Assembly (NCBI GenBank): GCA_023213395.1
Contig: CM041465.1
Location: forward strand, 42,725,741-42,789,740
Source of the DNA: Cycas panzhihuaensis
Lineage: Eukaryota > Cycadophyta
DNA: 64,000 bases
Direction of reading: 5' to 3'
Shown: one piece after another, positions 43,770 through 55,837 of the stretch
Layout: each line of letters starts with the position of its first letter
How positions within the stretch are numbered: position 1 is the first letter of the stretch
The notes under the pieces: model-generated
What the model saw: the letters and a program-made list of their open reading frames with translations, nothing else
Databases searched by the model: none
What the model was told of the DNA's origin: nothing
Position numbers and translations under genes: made by a program

Positions 43770-44200
43770 TTATTGCCCTTTCTACAGGCTTACAAGACAA
43801 AGTTGCTTGGTACATTGACTTGGTTGCCTCCCATCATATGACCAATCGAGAAGATTGGTTTCAGTCACTAAAACCATATAACATTGATAAATCTTTTGAA
43901 CTAGGTGATAATTACCCACTAGATATAAAGGGAATTGGTACCATGACTGTCAATTTGCAGGGGAACATAAAGGAAATAGGGAATGTATTACTTGTACTAG
44001 GTTTAAAAATAAATCTTTTGTCAGTATCACAGCTTAGCAAAAAGGGGCTAAGAACTGTATTTGATGAAGAGGGCAACTGTTATGTAATGGATATGAAAAA
44101 TGATAGCAATGTAATAGCCAAAAGCATAAGATGCAATGATCTGTATAAGTTGCTGTCAAATCCTATAAACCCTAAATTGGGTATAAAAGCATAGATAAAT
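43770..44200 (+). pseudogene. Copia H protease
   Basis: The active-site region reads WYIDLVASHHMT where the family has D-S-G-A-S, so two catalytic-loop residues are changed although the Asp remains. The rest is well kept (SFELGDNYPLDIKGIGTMTVNL, EIGNVLLVLGLKINLLSVSQL) and the frame 43820-44194 has no stop. It lies between gag and integrase as expected. Confidence 0.75.
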
Positions 44201-44259
44201 ATTATTAGATTGATATTCAATCTTGTATATATCATGCTATTCTATATACTACTGTGAAT

Positions 44260-45130
44260 TCTGATAATACAGTTTGGCATTTGAAGTATGGGCATCTCCC
44301 TATAGATACATTAAAGCTATTGGAGAAATCAACATGGTAAATAGCTCACCTCCTATCACATCTGAGAATTTTGTTTGCAAAGGTTGCTAGCTCGGGAAGC
44401 AGCATCGACTTCCATTCAAGGAAGGCAATTTGTGTGCCCAAAATAAATTAGAGTTGATTCACACCGATTTGTGTGGCCCTCTCACTCCACTTTCATTCAA
44501 TGAATGCAAATATTTTTTAACCTTCATTGATGACTTTATTCGAAAGGTATGGGTGTACTTCCTTCATAATAAATCTAAAGTCTTTGAAATCTTCAAGGAA
44601 TTCAAAGCAGAAGTAGAGTTAGAATCCAGAGCTAAAATAAAGTGCATTAGGTCTGATGGTGGTGGAGAATACATATCACAAGACTTCCTGAACTTTTGCA
44701 AAATAAATGGGATATGTAGACAATTTACAACTTCCTATACCCCTCAATCTAACGGAGTTGCTAAAAGAAAGAATAGAACCATCATGGATATGGGTCGTAG
44801 CATGGCTTGAGAAACATGTTTCAAAAACCTATTGGGTAGAAGCCGTTAGCACCGCCTGCTATTTGATAAATCGAAGTCCTACAAAAGCATTGGAATAAAA
44901 CACTTCAGAGGAAGCTTGGACAGGCAAGAAACTTGATGTAAGTATTCTAAAAGTATTTGGATGTCAAACATTTGTTCATGCTCCTGATAAAAGAAGATCA
45001 AAACTCGATGCTAAGAGTAAAGAATGTATCATGATAAGATACAACAAAAATTCAAAGGATTATAAATGCATAGATCCCACAACTAACAAAATTTATGTAA
45101 GTAAAGATGTTGTATTTAATGAAGAAGATG
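44260..45130 (+). pseudogene. Copia H integrase
   Basis: The zinc-binding part near 44274-44420 is degraded (WHLKYGHLP, then FVCKGC). The core frame 44430-44810 has HTDLCGPLTPLSFNECKYFLTFIDDF, IRSDGGGEYISQDFLNFCK, SYTPQSNGVAKRKNRT; here the usual catalytic Glu of AERKNRT reads Lys. After a stop and frameshift the C-terminal part continues (TYWVEAVSTACYLINRSPTKAL, VFGCQTFVHAPDKRRSKLDAKSKECI). Inactive. Confidence 0.8.
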
Positions 45131-46950
45131 GTTAGGCTAGCAAGTCTCAATTTAGACAAATTGAAGAGGGATCAAAGCATGGAAGAAACCTTAGAACTTA
45201 TCTTAGAAGAAGTCTCCCAGGCACCAGAATCTTCACCAGTATCACATGAAGATTCAATCTTAGTACAAGAGGAACAACCAGCAGAAGAATCAACTAATGA
45301 AGAAGAATCAAGAGATGGAAAGAAAATACCAAGATGGTACATCAAAACAATTGAAGAAGGAAAAGGAGATTTATTCACGCACATAACCAGAAGGCAAAGA
45401 CCTCGGGCATTGTACAACAATGTTGAACCCCTATCATTTGAAGAGGTGAAAGATCAACCAGAGTGGAGAACAACAATGGATTCAGAAATGCAATCAATTG
45501 CCAAAAATTAGACATGGGAATTAGTTGAGCTACTGCCCAATAAACCTGTAGTTAACTGCAAATGGGTTTATAAAATCAAAGAAGGAATAGATGGAAAAAT
45601 TGAGAAGTACAAAGCCAGACTTGTTGCCAAAGGCTATACACAGACAATTGGAGTAGATTTTGAAGAAACATTTTCTCTTGTAGCCAAATTAAATACAGTG
45701 AGAATAGTTATTGCCTTAGCCGCTCAACAAAATTGGAAAGTTTTTCATCTGCACGTTAAAAGTGCATTCTTAAATGGAGAACTGGAGGAGGAAGTCTACA
45801 TGGCGGAACCAGAAGGGTACATCAAAGAAGGACATGAACACTTGGTTTGCAAATTGAAGAAGGCACTGTATGCCTTGAAAGAAGCCCCTTGGGCTTGGTA
45901 TGCCAAATTAGACAAACATCTATATCAGAATGGGTTCAGACGTTCTAACTCTGACTCAAGCCTATACGCAAAGAAAAGAAATGGACTAATCACTATAGTT
46001 GTAATTTATGTAGATGATATGATACTCATAGGGAGCGATGCTGATTCAATAAAAAACTTGAAGAAACGACTAGAAAGGGAATTTGAAATGACTAATTTGG
46101 GTCTTTTGAGCTATTATTTGGGATTGGAAGTCAGTCAACTAGAGGACTCAGTCATCCTATCTCAAAGCAAGTATATCAAAGATTTACTAGTTAAATTCCA
46201 TATGGAAAACTGCAATCCATGTGCAACACCCATGGAGGTAAACTGCAACTTGGTCACAAAAGAGAAAGAACCCTTGGTCAATGCAACTCTGTACAAGCAA
46301 TTAACTGGGAGCCTAATCTATCTCACTGTAACTAGACCAGACATATCATATTCAATAGGTCTGGTTTTGAGGTACATGCAAGAACCCAAAGTAAAACATT
46401 GGAAAGCTACCAGAAGAATACTAAGTTATCTGAAGGGAACAATTGATCTAAAATTAATTTGTCCCAGAGAAAAATCAACATAGTTGTTAGGGTTCTGCGA
46501 CTCTGACTGGGCAGGAGACAGAGCTGAGAAAGTCTACAAGTGGTTATTGCTTCTATCTTGGGTCAACTACAATCTCTTGGAGCAGTAAGGGATAAACCAC
46601 CATTGCATTATCATCAACAGAGACTGAATACAAATTTGCAATGAGTGCCACAAGTGAAGCAATATAACTAAGACAATTTCTAGTAGACTTGGACCAACAA
46701 CAATATACAACAACTCTGAATTGTGACAATCAAAGTGCAATCAAGCTGACCAAGAACCCAATTCTTCACGCAAGAACAAAGCACATAGAAGTACATCACC
46801 ATTTCATAAGGGAGAAAGTTCAAAATAAAGAAATTGATTTGACATACTCTCACAACAGAACAGGTTGCAGATATATTGACAAAGCCGCTTGGGAGAGATA
46901 GGTTTCAAATTCTTAAAAATAAAGATAGATCTAAAAAAGAATATAACATT
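45131..46950 (+). pseudogene. Copia H RT and RNase H
   Basis: Acidic linker (EESTNEEESRDGKKIPRWYIKTIEEG), then RT: FEEVKDQPEWRTTMDSEMQSI, a TAG, WELVELLPNKPVVNCKWVYKIK, KARLVAKGYTQ, FEETFSLVAKL. The frame 45698-46483 has VKSAFLNGELEEEVYMAEP, LKKALYALKEAPWAWYAKLDKHL, intact catalytic VIYVDDMILIGSD, SYYLGLEVSQLEDS and LYKQLTGSLIYLTVTRPDISY. RNase H follows after frameshifts ([36 protein letters not shown], 46689-46901). The RT core is the best preserved piece. Confidence 0.85.
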
Positions 46951-46959
46951 AAGAGAGGG

Positions 46960-47174
46960 TGTTAGAGTATAATGTTATATCCTAGTTATTGAAAGGGTAA
47001 TGTTATAAACCTTCTTTGTAACTTCCTCTATATTTCTGACACGTGTCATACTTTGGAGAGTCGGTTACAATTCAATTTGTAACGGTTGTATTGAATCATG
47101 TATATTTAAGTAGACATTGTCTCACTATAATGCAAGTAATCTTTCATCTCTAATTCTGCTTTGTGAAGATAACA
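46960..47174 (+). repeat. 3' LTR of copia H
   Basis: 215 bp, TGTTAGAGTATAATG...GAAGATAACA, preceded by AAGAGAGGG and followed by the second AGAAG. Confidence 0.85.
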
Positions 47175-47256
47175 AGAAGGTTGAATTTAAGCAACTAAAG
47201 CTTTGAGTTTCCAAGTTATCTTCTAGCTTCAAGACCTTTTAATCAACTTGAACATT

Positions 47257-48020
47257 ATGGCTGCCATCAATATGCTTAATGCATGCACTATTAAATTGAA
47301 TGGACATGATAACTATTAAGAATGGAAGAGGCAAACACAAAATTTGCTAATCATGAATGAATTTTAGGGATTTGTTTTTGGGAGAAATTCTAAACCTATA
47401 ACTATTTATCTTAATCCTGTTTAGTTGCTGCTTGGGAGACTAAGGATGATGTTGCCTTAGCATTTTTGCATATGATTATTGATGTGAATATAGACCAAAA
47501 TTTTGGATGTGCTAAAACATCAAAAGAAGCTTGAGATATTTTGTTTTCATTGTATGAAAGGCAAGATGAGGCTCACATCATGATGATCAAAGCAAAATTG
47601 TATTCTTTGAAATTTGTAAAGCCCATGTCAACATTCTTATCTATTATCAAAGAAATTTGTAATGAGTTAAATACTCTTAGTAAACTAGCTTCTAGAGATG
47701 AACTTGTAACTTGCACTTTGCATGCTTTGCCAAAGGAATATAATGGATTTATCTCCTCCATTACCAGAGATGGCATATTGGCTACTTTGATTTTCAATCA
47801 ACTTGAGAGTAAACTCTTTTAAGAAGAACAAATTTACTTGCAGCAAGATGAACCATCAACCTCAGGAGTATTCACAACCAAGTTCAAGGCCAAACAAATC
47901 TCCAAAGAATCACTTTAAAAACAATTTGGGAACATGAATATTGGCACATCTAAATCCAATGTCATATGCCATTATTGTGGTAAGGTGGGCCACATAGTTC
48001 TTGAATGTAGAAAAAAGTAA
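47257..48020 (+). pseudogene. Copia C gag
   Basis: Starts ATG 47257 (MAAINMLNACTIKLNGHDNY), the same start as copia E gag. Stops and frameshifts occur early. The frame 47541-47822 keeps FVKPMSTFLSIIKEICNELNTLSKLASRDELV and LPKEYNGFISSITRDG. The zinc knuckle CHYCGKVGHIVLEC is intact (47970-48010). It is not translatable as a whole. Confidence 0.8.
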
Positions 48021-48119
48021 TAAGATTTCAACAGCCACATCATTAGCAACAATGATAATTGTAGTCTCATTAGCAATAATTTCAACAATAGCAGCAGTAG
48101 CAACAACTCCCTAGATCAA

Positions 48120-48660
48120 ATTGAGGTGGCTTTCAAGGAGGTCAAAGAGGAAGGGGGGGCTTTAGAGGTAGCAATCAACGCCACTCAAACCAATTTGCAG
48201 ATGAAGACAAAATGTTTTGTACTTATCATAACTCTGAAAGTGATAACACTTGGATAATTGATTCATGGGCATCTTGGCATATGACTGGCAATAATGAATT
48301 ATTTTACAACATCAAAGAAGGAAGAGGGCAATCGGTTATATTTTGTAACCATGAATTTGTTGAGATTTTTGCTATAGGCAAGATTGCCTCATTTCATTCA
48401 CCTAGCAACCCCACTTCCACATTTCCCATTGGAGATGCCTATCTGATACCTTCAATAGAGAAAAGCCTCTTATCTATTAGTCAGTTGGACAAACAATAGA
48501 TGAGTATTTTATTTAAAGGTGGGAAATGCGCAATTAATGACATAATGATCAAGTGGTAGCCATTGGTCATGAGGACCATGGACTTTATAAATTAGATGCA
48601 TCAAACATTACACTTGATACAACATTTGCCTATTCTGTCACTCAATCTATGTCAAAAGAT
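48120..48660 (+). pseudogene. Copia C protease
   Basis: After the Gly/Arg-rich segment (GGQRGRGG) it reads WIIDSWASWHMTGNNELFYNI. The catalytic D-S-G has become D-S-W. The frame 48212-48499 continues to DAYLIPSIEKSLLSISQLDKQ, then a stop; the linker to integrase follows (HGLYKLDASNI). Confidence 0.8.
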
Positions 48661-50030
48661 CAACTTTGGCATAATAGATTAGGCCACTTAGCCTAGAAAA
48701 TATCAAGTTGATGTTCAATAATGTTAACGTGGTAGTTATTTGTTAAGCCACTGAGTTAATGCTTATGTGGTTTAACTAAGGTGATTAAGCGAAAAGATAT
48801 GAGTTATTCAGAGGGTTACAACCCTGATTGGATAGTCCCAGCGTTCATGGTACCACAACTGTTGCAGTTTGTAGACTCCTCACATTCACATTAAGGGGGG
48901 GATGTTAATGTGGCAGTTGTTTGTTAAGCCACTAAGTTAATGTTAATGTGGTTTAACTAAGGTGATTTAGTAAAAATGTGCGAGTTATTTAGAGGGTTAC
49001 AACCCTAATCGAGTAACACCTCTTGGAAGAGTATAAAAGCCTTGAACCCTTGTGTATTCAATATATCAAATCATTGTGTAATAATAAATGTTATCCAGAA
49101 GGATCTTTTATGGTGGGATTTTTTTCGAAAGGGTTTTCTCACATAAATCCTGTGTATTATGCATCTGCATTCTATATGTATTTTTGTTTGCTTACGTGTA
49201 TGGTTAAAGATTCTGCGGATGGGAACATACTTGTATGATTTCATGTTCTCGAACAAATAAAAACATGGTGTATGGGCTTCTTAAGATATCTGGATCAAAG
49301 TGTCTTTGTGAAGCATGTATTATGGGGACTCAACATAGACAGCCTTTTCCTAAAGCAAATTCGTGGCATGCATCATAACCCTTGTAGTTAATTCACATAG
49401 ATTTATGTTGTCCCATGTTCACGACATCACTTGAAAGAGCTTTATATCATATCACCTTTATCAATGATTTAGCGTATAAAGTTTGGGTGTACTTCATTAG
49501 GCAAAAATCAGAGGCATTTTAAAATTTTAAGGAATTCAAACTTGAAGTGGAAAATGAATCTGGATTCTCAATCAACATCTTGAGATTTGACAATGGAGGT
49601 GAATTTACCTCAAGAGAATTCAATCAATTTTGCAAGGCTCATCGAATTATGCGACAACTCACTACTCCTCATACACTTTAGTAGAATGGAGTTTTTGAAT
49701 GAATGAATAGGGCTTTGGCCAATAAGGCTAAAGCAATGATGCATGCAAAAGGGCTACCTCGTTCCTATTCGGCAGAAGCATTCCACATAACAACTTATGT
49801 GGCAAGCAGGATTCTAACTACAACAATCATCGATATCACACCAAAGGAGGTTTGGTCTGGCAAAAAGCCAACAATTAGCCATTTAAGGATTTTTGGGTGT
49901 ATTGCTTATGTTCATATTCCCCATTAGTAAAGAACCAAGTTAAATAAGAATAGTCTCAAATGTATTTTTGTTGGTTATGTTATTCGCAGCAAAACATATA
50001 GGATATATGACCCCAATGCCAAGAAAATGC
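48661..50030 (+). pseudogene. Copia C integrase (interrupted)
   Basis: The N-terminal zinc region lies just before the small element (QLWHNRLGHLA). It continues after 49261 (NKNMVYGLL..., then CEACIMGTQHRQPF-like in a broken frame). Core remnants show NGGEF and MNRALANKAKAMMHAKGLPRSY; the frame 49703-49927 ends ISHLRIFGCIAYVHIPH. Many stops. It corresponds domain by domain to copia E 60050-60915. Confidence 0.75.
48722..49255 (+). mobile_element. Internally deleted small LTR element (TRIM-like) in copia C integrase
   Basis: A perfect AATAA duplication (48717-48721 and 49256-49260) flanks it. It consists of about 115 bp of LTR start (TGTTAACGTGG...), about 65 bp of internal sequence and a polypurine tract (ATTAAGGGGGGGA). 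A full LTR follows, 48903-49255 (TGTTAATGTGG...TCTCGAACA, 353 bp). No coding capacity. The first LTR is truncated at its 3' side with no primer site, so it is a deletion derivative of a larger element. Confidence 0.75.
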
Positions 50031-51950
50031 ATTTTTCTAGAGATGTAATCTTTGTTGAAGACAATGAGGAGTTGGAATCTGCATCCATCCAATCTCCTAC
50101 TGAAAAAGGTAAACAAGTTGTTGAGGATTTCCTTCCCTCACAATTCTCTACACCATGTACATCTTCTATTCTTGTTGCTTCTATTAATGCTCTATCTACT
50201 TCAAATTCAGCTCCACTTGACCTTGGTGCTTCTTTAGTTGATTAGCCTTTACAGCCAGAGGATATTGAGGTTGAAGCTACATCTATAAAGAAGCTATCCA
50301 AATGGTACATACTGACAGTACAAGATAGTTAGATCATAGTAGGAAAACGTCCATCAAAGATGAGGCAGCAAACAAACTATGCACTTATGGCTAAAGTGCT
50401 TTGTGTTGTTGAGCCTTCCACTTTTGTGGAGGCTTGTAAAAGTGAAAAGTGGAAAGTTGCCATGGATGATGAAATCCATTATATTGAAAAGAATGGAACA
50501 TGGGATTTGGTGGAATTGCCTAAAAACAAACAGGTAATCAGTTGTAAATGGGTTTATAAAACCAAATTCCACTCGGATGGTTCAATCAAGCATCATAAGG
50601 CTCGACTTGTTGCAAAGGGTTTCAAACAGAAAGAAGGCATCAATTATGAAGAGACCTTTGCTCCAGTGGCAAACATGAATACCATCATACTCATATTGGC
50701 CTTAGCTGCTCAATGCAAGTGGCCAATTTATCATATGGATGTGAAGAGCTCCTTTCTCAACGATGATCTTCAAGAGCAGGTATATTTGGAGCAACCTCGT
50801 TACATTGAACAAGGCAAAGAACATTTGGTCTGTCACCTCAAGAAGACATTGTATGGTTTAAAACAGGGCCTAAGAGCATGGTACTCTAAAATCAGTGATT
50901 ATTTTTGAGACATGGATATCATCGATTTACATCAGATCCTAACTTGTATATAAAAGTTAGGGAGAACGATGTAGTCTTTGTCGTGTTCTATGTTGGTGAC
51001 TTAGTGATCACAGGAAATGACACTAAGATGATTTAGGTTCTCCAAGATGATCTTAAGAGGACTTTTGAGATGAATGATCTTAGACTCTTCCATTATTTTT
51101 TAGGCATGGGGGTATGGTAGCAATAAGGTCATATCTTCATTTCCCAAGTAAAGTATTCTTGGGACATTTTGCAGTGTTTCAAAATGGAGGACTGCAAACC
51201 ATCATTGACACCTATGGAGGATGGTACTAAGTTATCACTTGATGAGGAAATAGAACCAACAAATCCTTCACTATATTAGCAACTAGTGGGCAACTTAATC
51301 TACCTCACCAACATTAGACCAGATATTTCATTTGTGGTTGGGATTTGTTCGAGGTACATGTCTCAACCTAATTAGAAACATTGGAATGCAACAGTGTATA
51401 TTGAGATACATCAAAGGCATTGCAGTATGGCCTTCAGTATACTCATAATGAGAACTTCATTTTCAAGGGATTTTCAAATTTTTATTGGGTAGGTTGCCAA
51501 GATAGTCGCAGATCAGAAGTTATTGTTTCACCTCAGGGTATTGTTTCACCCTTAGATCAGAAGTTATTTCATGGAGTTGCAAGAAGCAACCCATTGTTAC
51601 CTTGTCATCCACAAAAGTAAAGTATAAAGCTGCAGTCAACACAGCTTGTGAGGCTATTTGGCTAAGGAGGATTCTTGGAGAGCTTAGACTTGAGCAGGAT
51701 TACTCCACTAGGCTATATTGCGATAATCAAAGTGAAGTAAACAAACAATTCAATTTTTCATACACAGACTAAGCACATCGAGGTTCATCACCATTTTATC
51801 AGGTAGCATGTTTAGAATGGTAAAATCAACCTCTTCTACAGGCCCACGGACTACCAGATTACAAATATCTTTACGAGGCTACTTGGTAGAGAGAAGTTTG
51901 AGAAATTTATGGATGGTCTTGATGTTCGACTTAACATTGTCAACAATAGG
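50031..51950 (+). pseudogene. Copia C RT and RNase H
   Basis: Ser-rich linker, then the frame 50360-50908: NYALMAKVLCVVEPSTFVEA, WKVAMDDEIHYIEKNGTWDLVELP, CKWVYKTKFHSDGSIKHHKARLVAKGF, MDVKSSFLNDDLQEQVYLEQP and LKKTLYGLKQGLRAWYSKI. The catalytic motif reads FYVGDLVITGND, so one of the two catalytic Asp residues is lost. RNase H remnants run to 51900 (CDNQSEVN, TKHIEVHHHFI), followed by a polypurine tract. Confidence 0.85.
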
Positions 51951-51955
51951 GGGGG

Positions 51956-52501
51956 TGTTAAACCTTTATGTTTAAATGTTAAGTGATGTACTTTGTAATG
52001 CTTTATTAATGTGCTTTTATCTACTTTATGTTTGTGTGACTTATCACTTAAAGTGATAAAGTACGCACCCACTTTCTTTCTAGTTGCACAACGTTGGAAC
52101 TTGAGGGTTAATGTACTCTCATGCACTTGTGCTCACAAAATAGCTCAAGGAGACATTTGTCCCACATGCAACTAGTTGGCTTGCATGTTTTGACATTCGT
52201 CAAACATGTAGTGCTCCGAAGTCTCTATATATTAAGACCATTCCTCATGTATTTCACAAGAGTAAGTGTTGTAGTGTTATGTTGTTCTTGGTTAATCTAA
52301 GCTTCTTATTTATTTGAAGTTAGATCAATTCTTTCTCTTCCATATTCTGTGTCCTAATGCTTGTGATCATTATGCTTATGCTTGCTTACGTGCTTATCTC
52401 CATGCTAGCTTGATGAGATGTTAATCATTTGCATTCTTATAACAGATTTTCCTCTGTTTTAGATCCTAAGTGCTATAGATTTAATGTCCCCATTTTCAAC
52501 A
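51956..52501 (+). repeat. 3' LTR of copia C
   Basis: 546 bp, TGTTAAACCTTTATG...TTTTCAACA, preceded by ATAGGGGGGG and followed by CCTAC, the target duplication. Confidence 0.85.
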
Positions 52502-52506
52502 CCTAC

Positions 52507-53894
52507 TACTTTGAATATTATCAGTGGTAGATTTTTCTGAAGTATCTTCTCCCTTATTTTGATTTTGAGATACTTCTTTGGAGACTTCTTCGTGAATTAT
52601 TAACTCTTGGGAAGTCTTAGTTGGATGAACTTTGGGAGAGATTTCCTCAAAGGTCACATCTTTGCTGACGTAAATTCTATTATTTTTTGAGTCTATGCAT
52701 CTGTACGCCTTGGATTTGTTATTGTACCCTACAAAGATGCACTTAATGCTTTTGTCATCTAGTTTAGTTCTCTTTTGAGTGGGAACATGTACATAAGTTG
52801 TACTCCTAAAATCCTTAAGATGACTTATATCATGTTTCCTATCTATCCATTCTTCTTCTAGAGTGATATTTTTTAAAACTTAAGTGGGACTTCTATTTAT
52901 GATATAAACTATTGTATTCACTCCTTCAACCCAATATGTATTGGTTACATTTTTCATTTTCATCATATACTTGGCCATTTTAATTATGGTTGTATTCATT
53001 TTTTCTACTACCCCATTTGACTGTGGGGTGTAAGGAGTAGTGAGTTGTCTACGGATACCAAGCAATTTGTAGAAGCGAAAGAATTCATTTGAAACATACT
53101 CCCCTCCACTATTTGTTATGAGAGTTTTGATCTTGTAACTGCTTTCTAACTCAGCCTGAACTTTGAATTGTTTAAAAACATCTAATGTTTTTGACTTGCT
53201 AAAAATGAAATAAACCCATGTTTTCCTTGTATAATCATCAACAAAAAATGAGAAAGTACCTGCTTCCATTGATAGAATTTGGAATAATTGATCCACAAAT
53301 ATTGCAGTGGATTAGCTCCAATTTTTCTTGTGACCTCTATGCGCTTTCTTGAAATTGTGACCTGTGGTGTTTTCCCAACATACAACTCTTGCATATAGAT
53401 GAGTTAAATGAGATTTCAGGTAGACGTTTCACCATATTCAACTTCTTTAACATTTCCAATCTATTATTTGCAATATGACCATACCTTAAATGCCATATCT
53501 CATTATTTGTGCTTTGAATAGCCAAAGATTTTACATGAGGAGGTTGAATAGGAGTAGAGACAAATTTATAAAGATTATCTCTCTGTATTCCTTTAACGAT
53601 TACAATTCCATTTTGTTTCATATCACAAATGGAGCATGTTCCATTTATATCAAAGATAACAAAGATTTTTTTTTTCTCAACTGAGACATAGAAAGAAGGT
53701 TTCTTTTCAGACCAGGTACAGACAACACATTTATAATTTTTTTAATTTCATTGTTAATTTTGATGGCAATAGTTTCCTTTCCTTTGATAAACAAAGGGAA
53801 ACTTATCATTGAGCTCTCATGATTTGCTAAGGCAATACATATGTTGATCTTCAAACCATTTTTTGTTCCTTGTCCTGTGGTTTGATACGTCGGA
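52507..53894 (-). pseudogene. Copia B, second half: integrase and protease
   Basis: Continues copia B on the other side of copia C. From right to left: protease C-terminal half (53854-53645, KIINVLSVPGLKRNLLSMSQL) and the integrase zinc region (53621-53337, IWHLRYGHIANNRLEMLKKLNM, CKSCMLGKHHRSQF). The core follows (53296-52880, FFVDDYTRKTWVYFIFSKSKTLDVFKQF, YTPQSNGVVEKMNTTIIKMAKYMMK), with the catalytic Glu in place; the second Asp position reads N (LITNSGGEYVS). It then leads into the linker. Copia D cuts the protease at 53895, removing the DSG motif from view; gag and the 5' LTR would lie beyond the right edge. Confidence 0.8.
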
Positions 53895-54100
53895 TGTTGA
53901 ATATAATGTTTTATTTATAGGCTCATTTCTTAAGTTAACATGAGGGGTATGCGCCAAACCTTTCTTTAATGTAATTCTGACATGTGGCTTACATGCATAG
54001 ACTCTAATAATCGCACATGTTGCACATGATGTATATATATGCGAGAATTCTACTCTCTTAATAATGAAGGTTATTTTTATATCAACTATCTATCTTTTGA
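53895..54100 (+). repeat. 5' LTR of copia D
   Basis: About 206 bp starting TGTTGAATATAATG. The 3' end reads CTTTTGA instead of a CA end, directly followed by the primer site TGGTATCAGAGCC (54101-54113). TATATATA lies near 54032. The partner LTR is beyond the window. Confidence 0.65.
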
Positions 54101-54113
54101 TGGTATCAGAGCC

Positions 54114-54800
54114 AAGTTATTCTAAATTAATCTGAGTCAATATTTAAAGTTGTTTGAAGGTCTTATTCATCATTTGAAGGAAATTGCCTGAAGGTCCCAT
54201 CAATCACCCAAGAAGAGCATTTATTATGTCGTATAGACTACTGCATGGAATTGTATAAACGTCACTTTTTCAAAGTACTCCGATTTGAACAAAATTTTGC
54301 CAACAGGTTCGTTTTCAAGAGGCGAACGTGCTTCTTTAAAGAGTCGATACTAGAATCTGTCTCTAGAGGCAAGTTTTTTACTAATTTCTAAAAATGTAGG
54401 TTTGGAAGTTCAATCTCAGATTTTTCTCAAAAGAAGTAATCATTTTGGGTAAAATTTATCTTGAATTCTTTGTCTGAAGAATATTGTTCATTCAAGTCCA
54501 AGTTTGGTAAAATTCATTGAAGATTTGTAAAGATATAAGCATTTTTCTCCAAAAGAACCTAGACGATAGTACCCATTCTGAACTATTTTTTGAGAGCATC
54601 GCTAGTTCAAATCCAAAATTTTTTATACATTTGAGAAGCAAACATCATTAGCTTTCATTTAACACCTTTTTTTTTTTTTGTAAATCCATACAACCCTAAA
54701 ATCCATTCATTTCCATACGATCATATGGTCATACGGCCTTTTGTCAGATTTTTTTAGTATTTCTCATTTTGCAAAATTTCATCTCTTTTCCTTCTTTAAT
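54114..54800 (+). other. Copia D leader
   Basis: Non-coding sequence between primer site and gag, with a T run (54668-54680). No gene seen. Confidence 0.55.
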
Positions 54801-55837
54801 ATGGGTTTGTCAGTGTTCTCTCTAGGTGATGCTGATAAACTTACAGACCAAAAATTTAGTATTTGGAAATTGAAAATGGAAGGACCTTTGAGGGCAAAAA
54901 AATGCCTAGAAGATAGTCATAGGGGAAGAAAAAAAAACCCTTTGACATTGTAGATCAAATTAGTTGGGAAGAAAGGGATAATTTGGCACATGCAATAATT
55001 ATTGCTTTCTATTAGGGATTCCTTGTTAACCCATGTTGTTGGAGCCACCACATCGGTAGATGTTTGGAAAACTTTAACCTCTCTCTTTAGTCAAAAAAAT
55101 GAAGCCTGCATAATATCCTTAAGAGCGAAGTTATATAAACTTCATTTAAGAGAAGGACAGATAGTTTCAAAATTTGTGACAAAAATTACTACTCTCAAGG
55201 ACAACCTTTTCTCAATAGGAGAAACCATATCAAATACAGAACTTGTTCACCTCACAATAAATAAGTTGCCCAAATCGTTTGACAATATGGTCAACACACT
55301 TATAACAGGTGGCTATACTGCTAACATGTCATTTGAGACCTTGATAGGATATATGTTGCAGTAGGAACAAAGGAATAGGTGATATGAGGAAGAGACAAAA
55401 ATAGATGAGGCATTCCTCTGAAAGCTAAGCATAAGAAGTCAAGCTCACCCTCAATATTCAAGAGGAATGAGCAAATCCTTTAGGACAACATCAACAAAAG
55501 GTTGAGGTTACACTAACACTTGTAATAGGACCAGATGGACTCAAGAAGGATGAGGAAGATCTAGGCTAATTTCTCTAAGAGAATCCAGGGTTTGCTTCAA
55601 TTGTGGAAGATATGGTCACTTCTCTAGCAACTGCAGAGCACCAAATTGCTTTCATTGTGGTCAATCAAGACATTTCCCTAATCATTGTCCTGAGACATGT
55701 GTAGACATTTAGAAAGGGAAAAGAGTCAAAGGCGACTACAATAATGACCAATATGAAGAAGAAGATGAAGAGACTGCATTTGTTGCAACACTTGCCATGA
55801 ATCTAACCTCCAATGATGATTGGTACATAGACTAAGG
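54801..55837 (+). pseudogene. Copia D gag and start of protease
   Basis: ATG 54801 (MGLSVFSLGDADKLTDQKFSIWKLKMEG). After a stop and frameshift the frame 55002-55364 has VGATTSVDVWKTLTSLFSQKNEA, SLRAKLYKLHLREGQIVSKFVTKI and LTINKLPKSFDNMVNTLI. Two good zinc knuckles follow (CFNCGRYGHFSSNC and CFHCGQSRHFPNHC). The protease begins DDWYID and then, after a TAA, is cut by copia E at 55838. The matching downstream part, ISNHMTG, appears at 63914. D continues beyond the window's right edge. Confidence 0.8.

Larger units (their letters stand above)
41924..47174 (+). mobile_element. Copia H, nested in copia C
   Basis: LTRs 41924-42141 (218 bp) and 46960-47174 (215 bp), about 92% alike by eye, flanked by a perfect AGAAG duplication (41919-41923 and 47175-47179). 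An iMet-like primer site TGGTATCAAAGTCAGG follows the first LTR. All copia domains are present but degenerate. Removing it rejoins GTTAGAAG to GTTGAATTTAAGCAA, the arrangement seen uninterrupted in copia E. Confidence 0.9.
26841..52501 (+). mobile_element. Copia C, expanded by nested insertions
   Basis: LTRs at 26841-27373 and 51956-52501 belong to one family and are flanked by the identical pentamer CCTAC (26836-26840 and 52502-52506). That proves one insertion event despite the 25.7-kb span. Nested inside are copia F (28429-41155), copia H (41924-47174) and a small deleted element (48722-49255). Removing these leaves about 7 kb with leader, gag, PR, IN, RT and RNase H in copia order. LTR and leader are related to copia E. 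Confidence 0.85.
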
